A stretch of DNA of 64,000 nucleotides, from positions 147,302 through 211,301 of the forward strand of contig CANMIP010000006.1 of NCBI GenBank assembly GCA_947497945.1, in the 5' to 3' direction. The position numbers and the translations under genes are program-made. Source of the stretch: an uncultured Tropicimonas sp. Its GTDB lineage: Bacteria; Pseudomonadota; Alphaproteobacteria; Rhodobacterales; Rhodobacteraceae. Position 1 is the first letter of the stretch. Each line of letters begins with the position of its first letter. The notes below the pieces were generated by a model. It did not search any database, was not told the origin of the DNA, and saw only the letters and a program-made list of their open reading frames with translations. Below are positions 1 through 8,622 of this stretch, in pieces.

Positions 1-1104
1 CTTGCCGCATCGCTGTTGATCCCCGGCGCGGCAAGCGCCCAGACAGACCCGTCCGAAATGGCCGAGCGGGCGGTCTCCCAATTGGAGGAGGCTGCCCGTT
101 CGCTTGAGGAGGCCAATGGCGCACGCAACCGGGTCCGCGCGCTGACCTCGACTGTCCAGGCCTATGAGGAGGCGCTCGCCGCGCTTCGGGCCGGTATGCG
201 GCTTGCGGCACGGGAAGAACGGATTCTCTCGGCCGAGCTGGCCGCGCGGGACGAAGACGTTTCGCAACTGCTTGGCGCGCTGACCACGATGGGCCGCTCG
301 CCGGCGCCGCTCCTGCTGCTGCACCCCGCCGGACCGCTGGGCACCGCGCGCTCCGGCATGATTGCCTCCGAGATTGCGCCCGAGCTGCAGGCCCGCGCCG
401 ATAGCTTGCGCGCGGAGCTTCGAACGCTCGCCACGCTGCGTGCCTTGCAGCAGAGCGCCGCAGACCAGATGCAGGACGGCATGCTCGGCGCGCAACAGGC
501 CCGAACGGCGCTGTCGCAGGCCATGGCGGACCGCACGGACCTGCCGAAGCGCTACACCTCCGACCCCGAGCGCATGCGCCACCTCGTCGAGACGGCTGAT
601 TCGCTGGGAGGCTTCGCCGCCGGGCTGGCCCAGCTTGGCCCCGGCATTGCGGATCTTGCCGGCTTCGCCGATCTCAAGGGGGAGCTGGCACTGCCGGTCG
701 ATTCCATCCTGCTGCGAGGTTTCCAGGAGCCCGACGCGGCCGGCATCAAACGCCCCGGCCTGCTGCTGGCCGCCCGTCCCGGTGCGCTGGTCACGGCCCC
801 CGCCGAGGGCACGATCCGCTATGTCGGACCGCTGCTGGACTACGGAAATGTGATGATCCTGGAGCCGTCGGACGGCATTTTGCTGGTGCTTGCGGGGATG
901 GGACATGTCTATGGTGAGCCGGGCGAGGTCGTACAGGCCGGTGCCGCACTCGGGTTGATGGGCGAGGCCGCGACAGGCGAGTTTCTCGTCCCGGGGCAAG
1001 AGAGTGGTGGCGCCGGGCGCGATGAGACGCTTTATATAGAGCTGAGACAGGGCGAAGAGCCGGTGGATCCCGCCGCCTGGTTCGCCGTGACGGCAAGGGA
1101 ATGA
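1..1104 (+). CDS. EnvC-like murein hydrolase activator (5' end outside window)
   Basis: Periplasmic protein of the EnvC/M23 (LytM) family, which in characterised bacteria activates cell-wall amidases during division. The reading frame is open from the first base and the first codons read as the end of a signal peptide (LAASLLIPGAASAQ), so the true start lies upstream. About residues 15-190 are heavily charged and Ala/Leu/Glu-rich, consistent with coiled coil. A C-terminal LytM-like beta domain follows (PAEGTIRYVG, then DYGNVMIL). The zinc ligands and catalytic His of active M23 peptidases are not seen, as in EnvC, so an activator role is more likely than hydrolysis. ctpA follows 7 bp downstream on the same strand, a common alphaproteobacterial pairing. 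Family call firm, role inferred. Confidence 0.85.
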   Translation, partial: LAASLLIPGAASAQTDPSEMAERAVSQLEEAARSLEEANGARNRVRALTSTVQAYEEALAALRAGMRLAAREERILSAELAARDEDVSQLLGALTTMGRSPAPLLLLHPAGPLGTARSGMIASEIAPELQARADSLRAELRTLATLRALQQSAADQMQDGMLGAQQARTALSQAMADRTDLPKRYTSDPERMRHLVETADSLGGFAAGLAQLGPGIADLAGFADLKGELALPVDSILLRGFQEPDAAGIKRPGLLLAARPGALVTAPAEGTIRYVGPLLDYGNVMILEPSDGILLVLAGMGHVYGEPGEVVQAGAALGLMGEAATGEFLVPGQESGGAGRDETLYIELRQGEEPVDPAAWFAVTARE

Positions 1105-1111
1105 GGATCGG

Positions 1112-2449
1112 ATGAAGAAATTCGTGATGGCTGCGGTGGGTGGCATTCTGGCAGGCGGCGTGCTGACGACGCAGGTGGCCGGGCCGCTGATCGCGCAGGA
1201 GGCCGAGAAGAACAGCTCGATCTACGAGCAGCTGGACCTGTTCGGCGACATCTTCGAGCGCATCCGGGCGCAATATGTCGAGGAGGTCGATGAGAGCGAA
1301 CTGATCGAGGCGGCGATCAACGGCATGCTGATCTCGCTCGACCCGCATTCGAGCTATCTCTCGCCGGATGACGCCGATGATATGCGCGTGCAGACGCGCG
1401 GCTCCTTCGGCGGGCTCGGCATCGAGGTGACGCAGGAAGAGGGCTTCGTGAAGGTCGTCTCGCCGATCGACGACACCCCGGCCGACGAGGCGGGCATCGA
1501 GGCGGGCGATTTCATCACCCATGTCGATGGCGACAGTGTGCTCGGCCTGACGCTGGACGAGGCGGTGGACCTGATGCGCGGGCCGGTCGGCTCGGAGATC
1601 GTCATCACCGTGCTGCGCGAGGACGTGGACGAGCCCTTCGACGTCACCATCATCCGCGACACGATCAAGCTCACCGCCGTGCGGACCCGCACCCAGGGCG
1701 ACACGGTCGTGCTGCGGATCACCACCTTCAACGACCAGACCTTTCCCAATCTCGAGGACACGCTGAACGAGGCGGTCGAGGAGCTTGGCGGAATGGACAA
1801 GGTCAACGGCTTCGTCATCGACCTGCGCAACAACCCCGGCGGGCTGCTGACCCAGGCGATCAAGGTCTCGGACGGTTTCCTCGACAAGGGCGAGATCGTC
1901 TCCACCCGCGGCCGCAACCCGCAGGATGGCGACCGCTACAACGCCAGCGAGGGCGATCTCGCGATGGGCAAGCCGATCGTGGTGCTGATCAATGGCGGCT
2001 CCGCCTCGGCCTCCGAGATTGTCGCCGGTGCGCTGCAGGACCACCGCCGCGCCATCGTCATCGGCACCAAGAGCTTCGGCAAGGGTTCGGTGCAGACGGT
2101 CATGCCGCTCAAGGGCGACGGCGCAATGCGCCTGACAACGGCGCGCTACTACACGCCGTCGGGCCGCTCGATCCAGGCGCTCGGCGTCTCGCCGGACATC
2201 ATCGTCGAACAGCCGCGCCGCGACCCGAACGAAGAGACCGAGGAGGAGGAAGAGAACCGCTTCTCCCGCTCCGAGGCGGACCTGCGCGGACGGCTCGACA
2301 ATGACAGCCTGACCGAAGACGAGCGCCGTCAGATCGAGGAAGAGCGCCAGAAGGCCGAAGATGCCGCAGCACTGCGCGAGGAGGATTACCAGCTCGCCTA
2401 TGCAATCGATATCCTGAGGGGCCTGTCGGCTCTGGAGCCGTCGAAGTAA
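1112..2449 (+). CDS. ctpA: S41-family C-terminal processing peptidase
   Basis: Serine protease of the tail-specific/CtpA family, acting in the periplasm. The 445-aa product starts with a signal or anchor segment (residues 1-28). A PDZ domain follows (about 95-170, starting GGLGIEVTQEEGF), then the S41 core. The Ser/Lys dyad is visible: Ser299 in GGSASASE and Lys324 in SFGKGSVQ, at the usual spacing of 25 residues. After the peptidase domain comes an acidic, glutamate-rich tail from about residue 375, predicted helical. The start ATG lies 7 bp after the envC-like stop, so the two are probably cotranscribed. A strong terminator follows. Full length for the family. Confidence 0.95.
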   Translation: MKKFVMAAVGGILAGGVLTTQVAGPLIAQEAEKNSSIYEQLDLFGDIFERIRAQYVEEVDESELIEAAINGMLISLDPHSSYLSPDDADDMRVQTRGSFGGLGIEVTQEEGFVKVVSPIDDTPADEAGIEAGDFITHVDGDSVLGLTLDEAVDLMRGPVGSEIVITVLREDVDEPFDVTIIRDTIKLTAVRTRTQGDTVVLRITTFNDQTFPNLEDTLNEAVEELGGMDKVNGFVIDLRNNPGGLLTQAIKVSDGFLDKGEIVSTRGRNPQDGDRYNASEGDLAMGKPIVVLINGGSASASEIVAGALQDHRRAIVIGTKSFGKGSVQTVMPLKGDGAMRLTTARYYTPSGRSIQALGVSPDIIVEQPRRDPNEETEEEEENRFSRSEADLRGRLDNDSLTEDERRQIEEERQKAEDAAALREEDYQLAYAIDILRGLSALEPSK

Positions 2450-2470
2450 CAGCTCACATGCGTTCGAAGA

Positions 2471-2502
2471 AACGGGCGGCGTCCTTGCGCCGCCCGTTTT
2501 CG
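2471..2502 (+). terminator. Rho-independent terminator after ctpA
   Basis: Perfect 11-bp stem (AACGGGCGGCG at 2471-2481 with CGCCGCCCGTT at 2488-2498), 6-nt loop, then a T-rich run. It lies 22 bp past the ctpA stop and closes the envC-like/ctpA operon. Confidence 0.9.
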
Positions 2503-2545
2503 TTTTCCGGGACAGGCGCTCGGTCGCGGCCCCCAGGTGTCAGTG

Positions 2546-3511
2546 TCAGGGGCGGAGCCAGGCGGCAATCCGATCGGGATGGGCCGCAATCCAGGCGCTG
2601 ATGGCGTCCGGGATCGACTGCGCGTCGACCTGAACCGCATAGGACAGCTGTGAGATGTCCTCGGCCTCCATGTCGATCCGTGTCAGGAAGCGGGCCACGC
2701 GCGGGAAATCCTCCTCCAGACGCAGCGAATAGGCGATGCGAATGGATGTGACAGGATCGCGCGTTGCGACACGGGAGGATTCGAACCAATCGCTCTCCTC
2801 GTCCGGTGTCACGACATGATAGTCCGACGGGTCATAGGCGGGCTCTTCCAGCATGGTCAGCGCATAGCGGATCTGCTGGTAATTGGGCGTGTAGCAATAG
2901 AAGACCGCGGCCGCGCCGCTTGAAAGATGCGCATCGAGCCGGGCGAGGAAATCCGGCTCGGGGTCGGTCTTCTGCTCGAGGCTCTCCATCAGGCCATAAT
3001 CGCGCATCTTGACCTTGTGGATATTGGTCGAAGCCCAGCCCTCGGCGCCGATCCAGATGTCGTTGCTTCCATTGCCATCCATGTCGAGCAGGCCCCGCAG
3101 GCGCGGCGCCGCGAGATCGCCGATGCTTCGGATGCCATGTGCCCGGGCAAACACGGTCGGCAGGCAAAAGCCGCTCCGGCCTTCATAGCTGTTAGGCGAG
3201 AGCGCAACACTGCCCTTCTGGCCGACATAGAGCTCGACGAGGTATCTCTGATTGGGACTCCAGACATCCGGGTGAATGTCGATCTCGCCCTTTCCCTTGT
3301 CCATCGCCGCGAAGATGCCCGCATTGGTGCGTGGCGTGTAGCCGACCGGATGGCCAAGCTCGCCGGAGATAATCTGGCCGATGAGATTGGCCATGATGCG
3401 GGCACCGAGCCAGTCGGGCTCGCCAACCATGACCCGTTCCGTTGCGCCGGCAAGCCCCGCCGGGAAGATCAGTGCACAGGCGAGGAGCAGGGTCTGCAGG
3501 CGCATTCGCAT
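2546..3511 (-). CDS. Orphan OpuAC/ProX-type substrate-binding protein
   Basis: Periplasmic binding protein of the glycine betaine/choline/proline (OpuAC, PF04069-like) type, 321 aa from the ATG at 3511. A clean signal peptide starts there (MRMRLQTLLLACALIFPAG, cleavage near GLAGA). A longer frame to 3649 would put unrelated residues in front of the signal peptide and overlap the kinase gene, so it is rejected. Typical features are the early VMVGEPDWLGARIMANLIGQ segment and the aromatic/acidic pocket region with DIHPDVWSPNQ. The ORF begins 4 bp after the histidine-kinase stop on the same strand. No permease or ATPase gene is nearby. This points to a ligand-sensing partner of the kinase or to a component of a transporter coded elsewhere. 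Ligand unknown. Confidence 0.85.
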   Translation of the reverse strand: MRMRLQTLLLACALIFPAGLAGATERVMVGEPDWLGARIMANLIGQIISGELGHPVGYTPRTNAGIFAAMDKGKGEIDIHPDVWSPNQRYLVELYVGQKGSVALSPNSYEGRSGFCLPTVFARAHGIRSIGDLAAPRLRGLLDMDGNGSNDIWIGAEGWASTNIHKVKMRDYGLMESLEQKTDPEPDFLARLDAHLSSGAAAVFYCYTPNYQQIRYALTMLEEPAYDPSDYHVVTPDEESDWFESSRVATRDPVTSIRIAYSLRLEEDFPRVARFLTRIDMEAEDISQLSYAVQVDAQSIPDAISAWIAAHPDRIAAWLRP

Positions 3512-3515
3512 TATG

Positions 3516-6014
3516 TCAGCCGCCCAGGTCTGCCCGCATTCCGCCGGGGCCGCGGCCGAGGGAATCCTCGATGGCGGCGACAAGCTCGTTACGGGCCACC
3601 GGTTTCGACAACCGGATGTCGCGCAACTCCCCGGCCGCGCCCGCCTCAACGGTATCGGCGGCGTAGCCGGACAGGAAAATCACCGGAAGCTCGGGCGCCA
3701 TGCAGCGGATCGCCGAGGCCAGCTCCGTGCCCTGCAGCGTGCCGGGCATGACGATATCGGTCAGCAGCAGGTCGAAATCGGGCGACTGCTTGAAGGTCTC
3801 GAAAGCGGCATCGCCGGAGGGAACCTCGACAAGCTCGTAGCCGGCGCGGGACAGCGTGTGGGCAAGGACCTTGCGCACATCATATTCATCCTCCGCCAGC
3901 AGGATCCGCGCCTTGCCAACCTGTCTTTCGGGCGGCTCTTCCCGGACCGGCTCTTGCTCCGCGACCGCGTCCTGCGCCCGGAACAGCAACTCCACGGCGG
4001 TTCCCTCGCAGAGGTCGGAGGTGATCCGTACCGAGCCGCCGGATTGCTCCATGAAGCCCTGGACCATGGACAGGCCGAGGCCGGAACCGGCGGTCGGCGG
4101 CTTCGTGGAGAAGAAGGGTTCGAAGATCCGCGGCAGGATCTCCGGCGCGATTCCCTTGCCGGTGTCGCGCACCACCAGCCGGACATAGGGCCCGGGTTCG
4201 AGCCCCTGCATTTCGCAGGCGGGGTCTTGCGGATCGAGCTGGAGCGTCGAGGTTTCCACGGACAGCGTGCCGCCCTCGGGCATGGCGTCGCGGGCGTTGA
4301 CCATCAGGTTGAGCAGGGCGCTCTCCGCCGATCCCCTGTCGATCCGGACCAATGGCAGCCCCGCCCCCAGCCGCGTCTCCAGGTGGATCGATTCCGGCAT
4401 GGTACGGCCGGCCCAGGTGTAGGTCTCGCGCACGATATCGTTGAGGGCCAGGACGGCCGGTTCCAGCCGCGCCCGCTGGGCAAAGGACAGCATCTTGCGG
4501 GTCAGGTCGGCGCCGCGCTCGGTGGCCTGGAGCGTGTTCTGGATGAACTCGAAAAGCTCGGGCCGATCCGGCGCGATCTGTTTCAGCTCCTCGCGCAGCA
4601 GCTCCTGGTTGCCCATCACGACCGCCAGCAGGTTGTTGAAATCATGCGCGACGCCGCCGGTCAGCTTGCCGATGCTGTCATTCTTCTGCGCGAGATAGGC
4701 CATCTCCTGTTGCCGCTCCAGCTCGGCCATGCGCTCGATATCGGCCGTGGCATCGGCGATCACCGCGTACCAGCGGATCGATCCGTCCGGCAGCAGGGTC
4801 GGGTGGCCGCGACCGTCCAGCCATTTCTCGGTGCCGTCGGGCAGGGTGGTCGGCCAGACATGATGCCAGGGGCGCAGGGAGGTTGCCGACTCGATGATCG
4901 TGGCGAAGAATTCCTCCAGCAGTTCCTCGTCCGTCATCTGCGACCAGAGCACCATGACATTCGCCTCGGCATCCGCGGCCTCGATTCCCCAGATGAGCTT
5001 GCAGCTCTCCCTGTTGACGAACTCGATCCTGTCATCGCTGCTCGGCTGATAGCTCCCTTTCGGCATCGTGTAGGAGAGCACCGCGCCGGGAATGTTGTGG
5101 ACGACACCCGTCAGCCGCTCCTGGGCCGCCTCCAGTTCCATGACCATCTGCCGCCGCGAGACCGCATACCAGTTCGCCGCAAGGGCCGGCACGAAAATCA
5201 GCCCGCCCAGAAGGAAAAGCCCGACCCAACGTGGCCAGGCTTCAGCGCGCGTTGTCTCCCAGCCCACGCTCGGACGGGCGAGGATCGTCCAGCCGGCCTG
5301 CGGCAGCACGATCTCGGAAGAGACCGGGGCGCCGGCGATCACTTCCGGATTGCCGTGGATCACCGTGCCGCCGCCGCCGGCCCCGTCTTCTTCCTCGAAC
5401 AGGATGGCGTAATCGATCTGGCCGTCCGGATCCGGCACACCCGCCTGTTGCAGCAGGATGTCGAGATCGACCAGAACAGTCAGGATGCCTTCGAGCACCG
5501 TCAGGTCCGCGGAGCTGGACAGGACCGGGACCTGGATCGCCAGCGCCTGCGCGCCGGACTGGTCCATCAGCGGCCCGTAGAGCCGGGCATTTCGGGTCGA
5601 TCCCATGCGCTGGAGCGTATCGATCGAGCGCGGCTGGTCGCGCAGGTCGAGCCCAAGCCGTAGGTCGTTGCCGTCCAGCGGATGAATGAAGGAGACGATG
5701 AAATCGCGGGCGAGTTCGGTCCGGAGGACCTCCGGTCGACCGGCCAGGAGGCGCTCGGTCTGGCGTTCGAAAGCCGCTTGCTGAAGCCCCTCAAGCGTGC
5801 CGAAGGATCCAGCCAGCTGGCTGACGGCCTGGATCTCGCCATTCAGGCGCCGCTCGAAGCGGGAGCGTACATTGTCGAGAGCGGCGCCGACTTGTTCCGT
5901 CTTGTCCTGCAAGACGACATGCCTGCTCTGTTGCTCGGCGAAGGCAATAGCGAGCAAGATAACCACCGCGATCAAAAGCGATGGAAAAAACCTGAGAATC
6001 GTCTGTGCTGCCAT
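3516..6014 (-). CDS. CHASE-domain hybrid sensor histidine kinase
   Basis: Membrane hybrid kinase of 832 aa. Domain order: TM1 (about 9-26); a periplasmic sensor of about 230 residues with a CHASE-like signature near 105-165 (LRLGLDLRDQPRS and YGPL); TM2 (about 264-285); a PAS-like region (about 300-430); a HisKA domain with phospho-accepting His457 in GGVAHDFNNLLA; a HATPase domain with DTGKGIAPEILPRIFEPF and GSGLGLSMVQGF; and a C-terminal receiver with phospho-acceptor Asp753 (LLTDIVMPG). No response regulator gene or output domain is adjacent, so phosphotransfer must go to a partner elsewhere. The OpuAC-type binding protein 4 bp downstream is its only operon neighbour and may present the ligand. 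CHASE domains sense small extracellular molecules; the ligand here is unknown. Confidence 0.93.
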   Translation of the reverse strand: MAAQTILRFFPSLLIAVVILLAIAFAEQQSRHVVLQDKTEQVGAALDNVRSRFERRLNGEIQAVSQLAGSFGTLEGLQQAAFERQTERLLAGRPEVLRTELARDFIVSFIHPLDGNDLRLGLDLRDQPRSIDTLQRMGSTRNARLYGPLMDQSGAQALAIQVPVLSSSADLTVLEGILTVLVDLDILLQQAGVPDPDGQIDYAILFEEEDGAGGGGTVIHGNPEVIAGAPVSSEIVLPQAGWTILARPSVGWETTRAEAWPRWVGLFLLGGLIFVPALAANWYAVSRRQMVMELEAAQERLTGVVHNIPGAVLSYTMPKGSYQPSSDDRIEFVNRESCKLIWGIEAADAEANVMVLWSQMTDEELLEEFFATIIESATSLRPWHHVWPTTLPDGTEKWLDGRGHPTLLPDGSIRWYAVIADATADIERMAELERQQEMAYLAQKNDSIGKLTGGVAHDFNNLLAVVMGNQELLREELKQIAPDRPELFEFIQNTLQATERGADLTRKMLSFAQRARLEPAVLALNDIVRETYTWAGRTMPESIHLETRLGAGLPLVRIDRGSAESALLNLMVNARDAMPEGGTLSVETSTLQLDPQDPACEMQGLEPGPYVRLVVRDTGKGIAPEILPRIFEPFFSTKPPTAGSGLGLSMVQGFMEQSGGSVRITSDLCEGTAVELLFRAQDAVAEQEPVREEPPERQVGKARILLAEDEYDVRKVLAHTLSRAGYELVEVPSGDAAFETFKQSPDFDLLLTDIVMPGTLQGTELASAIRCMAPELPVIFLSGYAADTVEAGAAGELRDIRLSKPVARNELVAAIEDSLGRGPGGMRADLGG

Positions 6015-6151
6015 CTTTTGGGCCTTCGCCCCCCCCGCTGGCAGAGAGTTTAGCGATCAAGAGATATGCCGCAAGCGTTCAAAAGGTATTGAATTGCTGC
6101 CTTTTTGACGGTTTCGGCGGTCATTCGCCGAACCTGCGGCGGGCTGGCATA

Positions 6152-7018
6152 TCAGAGATAGACCGTCGGGGTTTCGATATGTGTCACGCCCAGCTGCGAA
6201 AGCCTCGAGGCCACCGAGTCGATTTCGGCGCGCGTGGCGGTCGGCCAGCCGGCGGCCGGAGGACGCACGCCATGGGCCTGGAACGCGTTGAGACGCAGCC
6301 GTGGCGCTGCGCCGAGTTCGTCGAGAAAGGCGCCGAGCGCGGCGATTTCCGGCTCCGTGTCGGTCACGCCGGGAATCACGAGGTAGCGGATCTCCTCCAG
6401 CTTCCCGGCCGCCTGCAGGAGGCGGGCGCTTGCGAGGACACGGGCATTGTCCTGACCGGTCAGGCGGCGATGGGTTTCGGGGTCGAGCGCCTTGATGTCG
6501 AGCATGACGCCATCGGCTCCGGGCAGAAGTCGCGCCCAGCCATTTGGGCCGAGATGGCCATTGCTGTCGACAAGGCAGCTCAGATGGGCGAGATCCGGCG
6601 CGGATCTGATCGCCGAAAACAGCGCAACGAGGAATTTGAGCTGGGTCGTGGCCTCGCCGCCGGACACGGTGAGGCCGTCGAGAAAGGCGAGGTTCTCGCG
6701 CAGAACAGCCAGCACCTCCTGCAGGGACATCTCCCGCACCATCGGGTTTGCATTGATCGGGCAGGCGCGCAGGCAATCGTCGCAGTCGGTGCAAGTCGCG
6801 GGGTCGAAGACAACACGCCCGTCGCGGAGCGTCAGCGCACCGGTCGGGCATGCCGGCACGCAGTCGCCGCAATGTGTGCAGAGCGCCATGGTGTGCGGGT
6901 TGTGGCAGGTCACGCAGGCGAAATTGCAGCCCTGCAGGAAGAGCACGAGCCGGTTGCCCGGCCCGTCCACGCAGGAGAAGGGGAGGATCTTACTGACCGT
7001 AGCCCTGGGCATATTCAT
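6152..7018 (-). CDS. yjjW: YjjW-type glycyl-radical enzyme activase (radical SAM)
   Basis: Radical S-adenosylmethionine protein of 288 aa that would install the glycyl radical on its neighbour YjjI. The radical-SAM cluster motif CX3CX2C is at Cys31, Cys35 and Cys38 (GCNFACVTCHNP). It is followed by two ferredoxin-type 4Fe-4S motifs (CTHCGDCVPACP and CTDCDDCLRACP), the insertion that marks activases of this subgroup. SGGEAT later in the chain is the SAM-amino-group-binding GGE motif. The ATG at 7018 lies inside the end of yjjI (29-bp overlap); a second ATG at 7012 also overlaps. Translational coupling to yjjI is therefore likely. The enzyme is expected to be oxygen-sensitive. Confidence 0.92.
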   Translation of the reverse strand: MNMPRATVSKILPFSCVDGPGNRLVLFLQGCNFACVTCHNPHTMALCTHCGDCVPACPTGALTLRDGRVVFDPATCTDCDDCLRACPINANPMVREMSLQEVLAVLRENLAFLDGLTVSGGEATTQLKFLVALFSAIRSAPDLAHLSCLVDSNGHLGPNGWARLLPGADGVMLDIKALDPETHRRLTGQDNARVLASARLLQAAGKLEEIRYLVIPGVTDTEPEIAALGAFLDELGAAPRLRLNAFQAHGVRPPAAGWPTATRAEIDSVASRLSQLGVTHIETPTVYL

Positions 7019-8525
7019 GGCCGATCACACGCGGTTTGCGCTCCAGGATGCCGGTCAGTTCGGCCGCTTCGGCGCCGAGCCCGGTCGTGTTGATGCGCGA
7101 GCCTTCCTTGTTGCGGTATTTCTCCACGTCCGAGAGGCGGATCATGTAGCCGGTAACACGCACGAGGTCATTGCCGGCGACATTGGCGGTGAATTCGCGG
7201 AACCCGCTGGCGAGCGCGCCCTTGGCGAGTGTGAAGAGCGCCTGCGGGTTGGCCTTCACGGTCTCGTCGAGGGTCAGGATCTCGGAGATGCCGGAGGGGT
7301 AGAAGCGGTGATGCGGGGCAAGCGCCTTCACATGGGTCACCGGGTCCGGCTCGGAGCCATAGGGGATGCGCACGCCGGGGGTCGCCTCAAGGTCGGAGCT
7401 GATGCCGGCCTGCGAATGCAGCAAGGCCCGGCCGCGCCAGGCATGCTTGACCGGCGTCGCCTCGACCTTCGCCGCCATCTGCTCGGAGATACGGTAGCCA
7501 AGCGCGTTCGCCTCCGCGTCGAAGCCGTATTGGCCGGGCAGGCCGTTCTTCCCGCGCAACATGTTCACCGCCTCGGCCATGCCGTAGATGCCGAACATGG
7601 CAGTGAAGCGGTCGCGATCGATCCAGCCTTCCTCCACGATGAAGTTCTCGAAGAAGCCTGAGCGCTCGAAGAGCCAGCCCATCCGGGCCTCGATCAGGCG
7701 GAATTGCAGTTCCATGTAATGCGGCAGGGCCCGTTGCAGGAAATCCTCCACGCCCTCGGAGCGCCGCGCGACCTCATGCAGGTTGAGCCGCACCAGCGTC
7801 CCGGCCCCACCCGCCGCAGGAAGCGCGTTATAGCAGCTCACGATGCCGTAGCCGCGCGCGTCGAAGGCGGCTGCGTGGAGCGGGTGATTGGCGATATGCG
7901 GCTTGGAGCAGGCGGCGATATTGTCGGTCGCCATGCGCAGGAGCGTCTCGCCGGTGCTCTCGGGATCGTAGAGCAACGTCAAGTTCGGGGCGATCTGTTT
8001 CAGCTCGGCATCGACCTGCAGGATGGCGCGGGCGACGCGATTGTCCTCGGGGCCGATATTGGTGTGCAGGAAGGCGTCCGGCAGGACACGGTCGATATAG
8101 CGCCAGAGCAGGCGGATCTTGTTGACCAGATCGTCATGGGTGACACCCTCGCAGAAGGGCAGCAACAGCCGGTCCAGATGGCCGATGAAGACCGGCATGG
8201 CGGTGACCGAGGGCGTGTGATGCCAGGCGATCATCAGGCAGTTGATTGCCTCGTCGAGTGTCTTTGGCGGCTCCAGTTCGAGATAGTCGGAGCCGTTGGC
8301 AAGCAGCACCGAGAAATCGGGCAGCACATAGCGCGGCTTGTAGGGTGCGTGGCCCTCGACGAGATCGCAGAGCACGCCCTCGGCCAGCGCCTGCGCCGCC
8401 TCGGGGTCCGTCTCCGGATAGGGCAGGGCGTTCTCCGCCTCCAGGGAGAGAAAACGTGCCTTTTGCGACGGGTTCAGCGTGGGGTCAGTAACGATCTTGC
8501 GGATGGTGTCGAGATCGAGGGACAT
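6990..8525 (-). CDS. yjjI: YjjI-family glycyl radical enzyme
   Basis: Glycyl radical enzyme of the YjjI (DUF3029) family, 511 aa, substrate unknown in the family. The C-terminal radical loop is present: Gly459 lies in RVTGYMIRLSD, about 50 residues before the end. A mid-chain Cys231 (GYGIVSCYNALP) is the candidate thiyl-radical cysteine. The protein is shorter than pyruvate formate-lyase (about 760 aa), as expected for YjjI. Its activase gene yjjW overlaps the 3' end. I found no convincing FNR/Anr palindrome in the 97 bp upstream, although these enzymes work only without oxygen. Function in metabolism is not known; fermentation of a small carbon compound is a guess from the family. Confidence 0.92.
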   Translation of the reverse strand: MSLDLDTIRKIVTDPTLNPSQKARFLSLEAENALPYPETDPEAAQALAEGVLCDLVEGHAPYKPRYVLPDFSVLLANGSDYLELEPPKTLDEAINCLMIAWHHTPSVTAMPVFIGHLDRLLLPFCEGVTHDDLVNKIRLLWRYIDRVLPDAFLHTNIGPEDNRVARAILQVDAELKQIAPNLTLLYDPESTGETLLRMATDNIAACSKPHIANHPLHAAAFDARGYGIVSCYNALPAAGGAGTLVRLNLHEVARRSEGVEDFLQRALPHYMELQFRLIEARMGWLFERSGFFENFIVEEGWIDRDRFTAMFGIYGMAEAVNMLRGKNGLPGQYGFDAEANALGYRISEQMAAKVEATPVKHAWRGRALLHSQAGISSDLEATPGVRIPYGSEPDPVTHVKALAPHHRFYPSGISEILTLDETVKANPQALFTLAKGALASGFREFTANVAGNDLVRVTGYMIRLSDVEKYRNKEGSRINTTGLGAEAAELTGILERKPRVIGHEYAQGYGQ

Positions 8526-8622
8526 GGTGCGGCTCCGGACGGAATGGATCGCTCAAGCCTACTCCAATCGGCACGCATGCGAAACGGACGAGATCGCCGC
8601 GTCCCTGTCGCTGGGACGAGTA

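Noticed and set aside
3381..5663. Long plus-strand open frame opposite the histidine kinase
   Set aside because: Shadow of the kinase gene: GC-rich antisense frame, Arg/Gly/Ala/His-rich, no domain, no Shine-Dalgarno.
8526..8622. FNR/Anr box upstream of yjjI
   Set aside because: Only a poor match (TTGAGCGATCCA) was found; the symmetric TTGAT-N4-ATCAA is absent.
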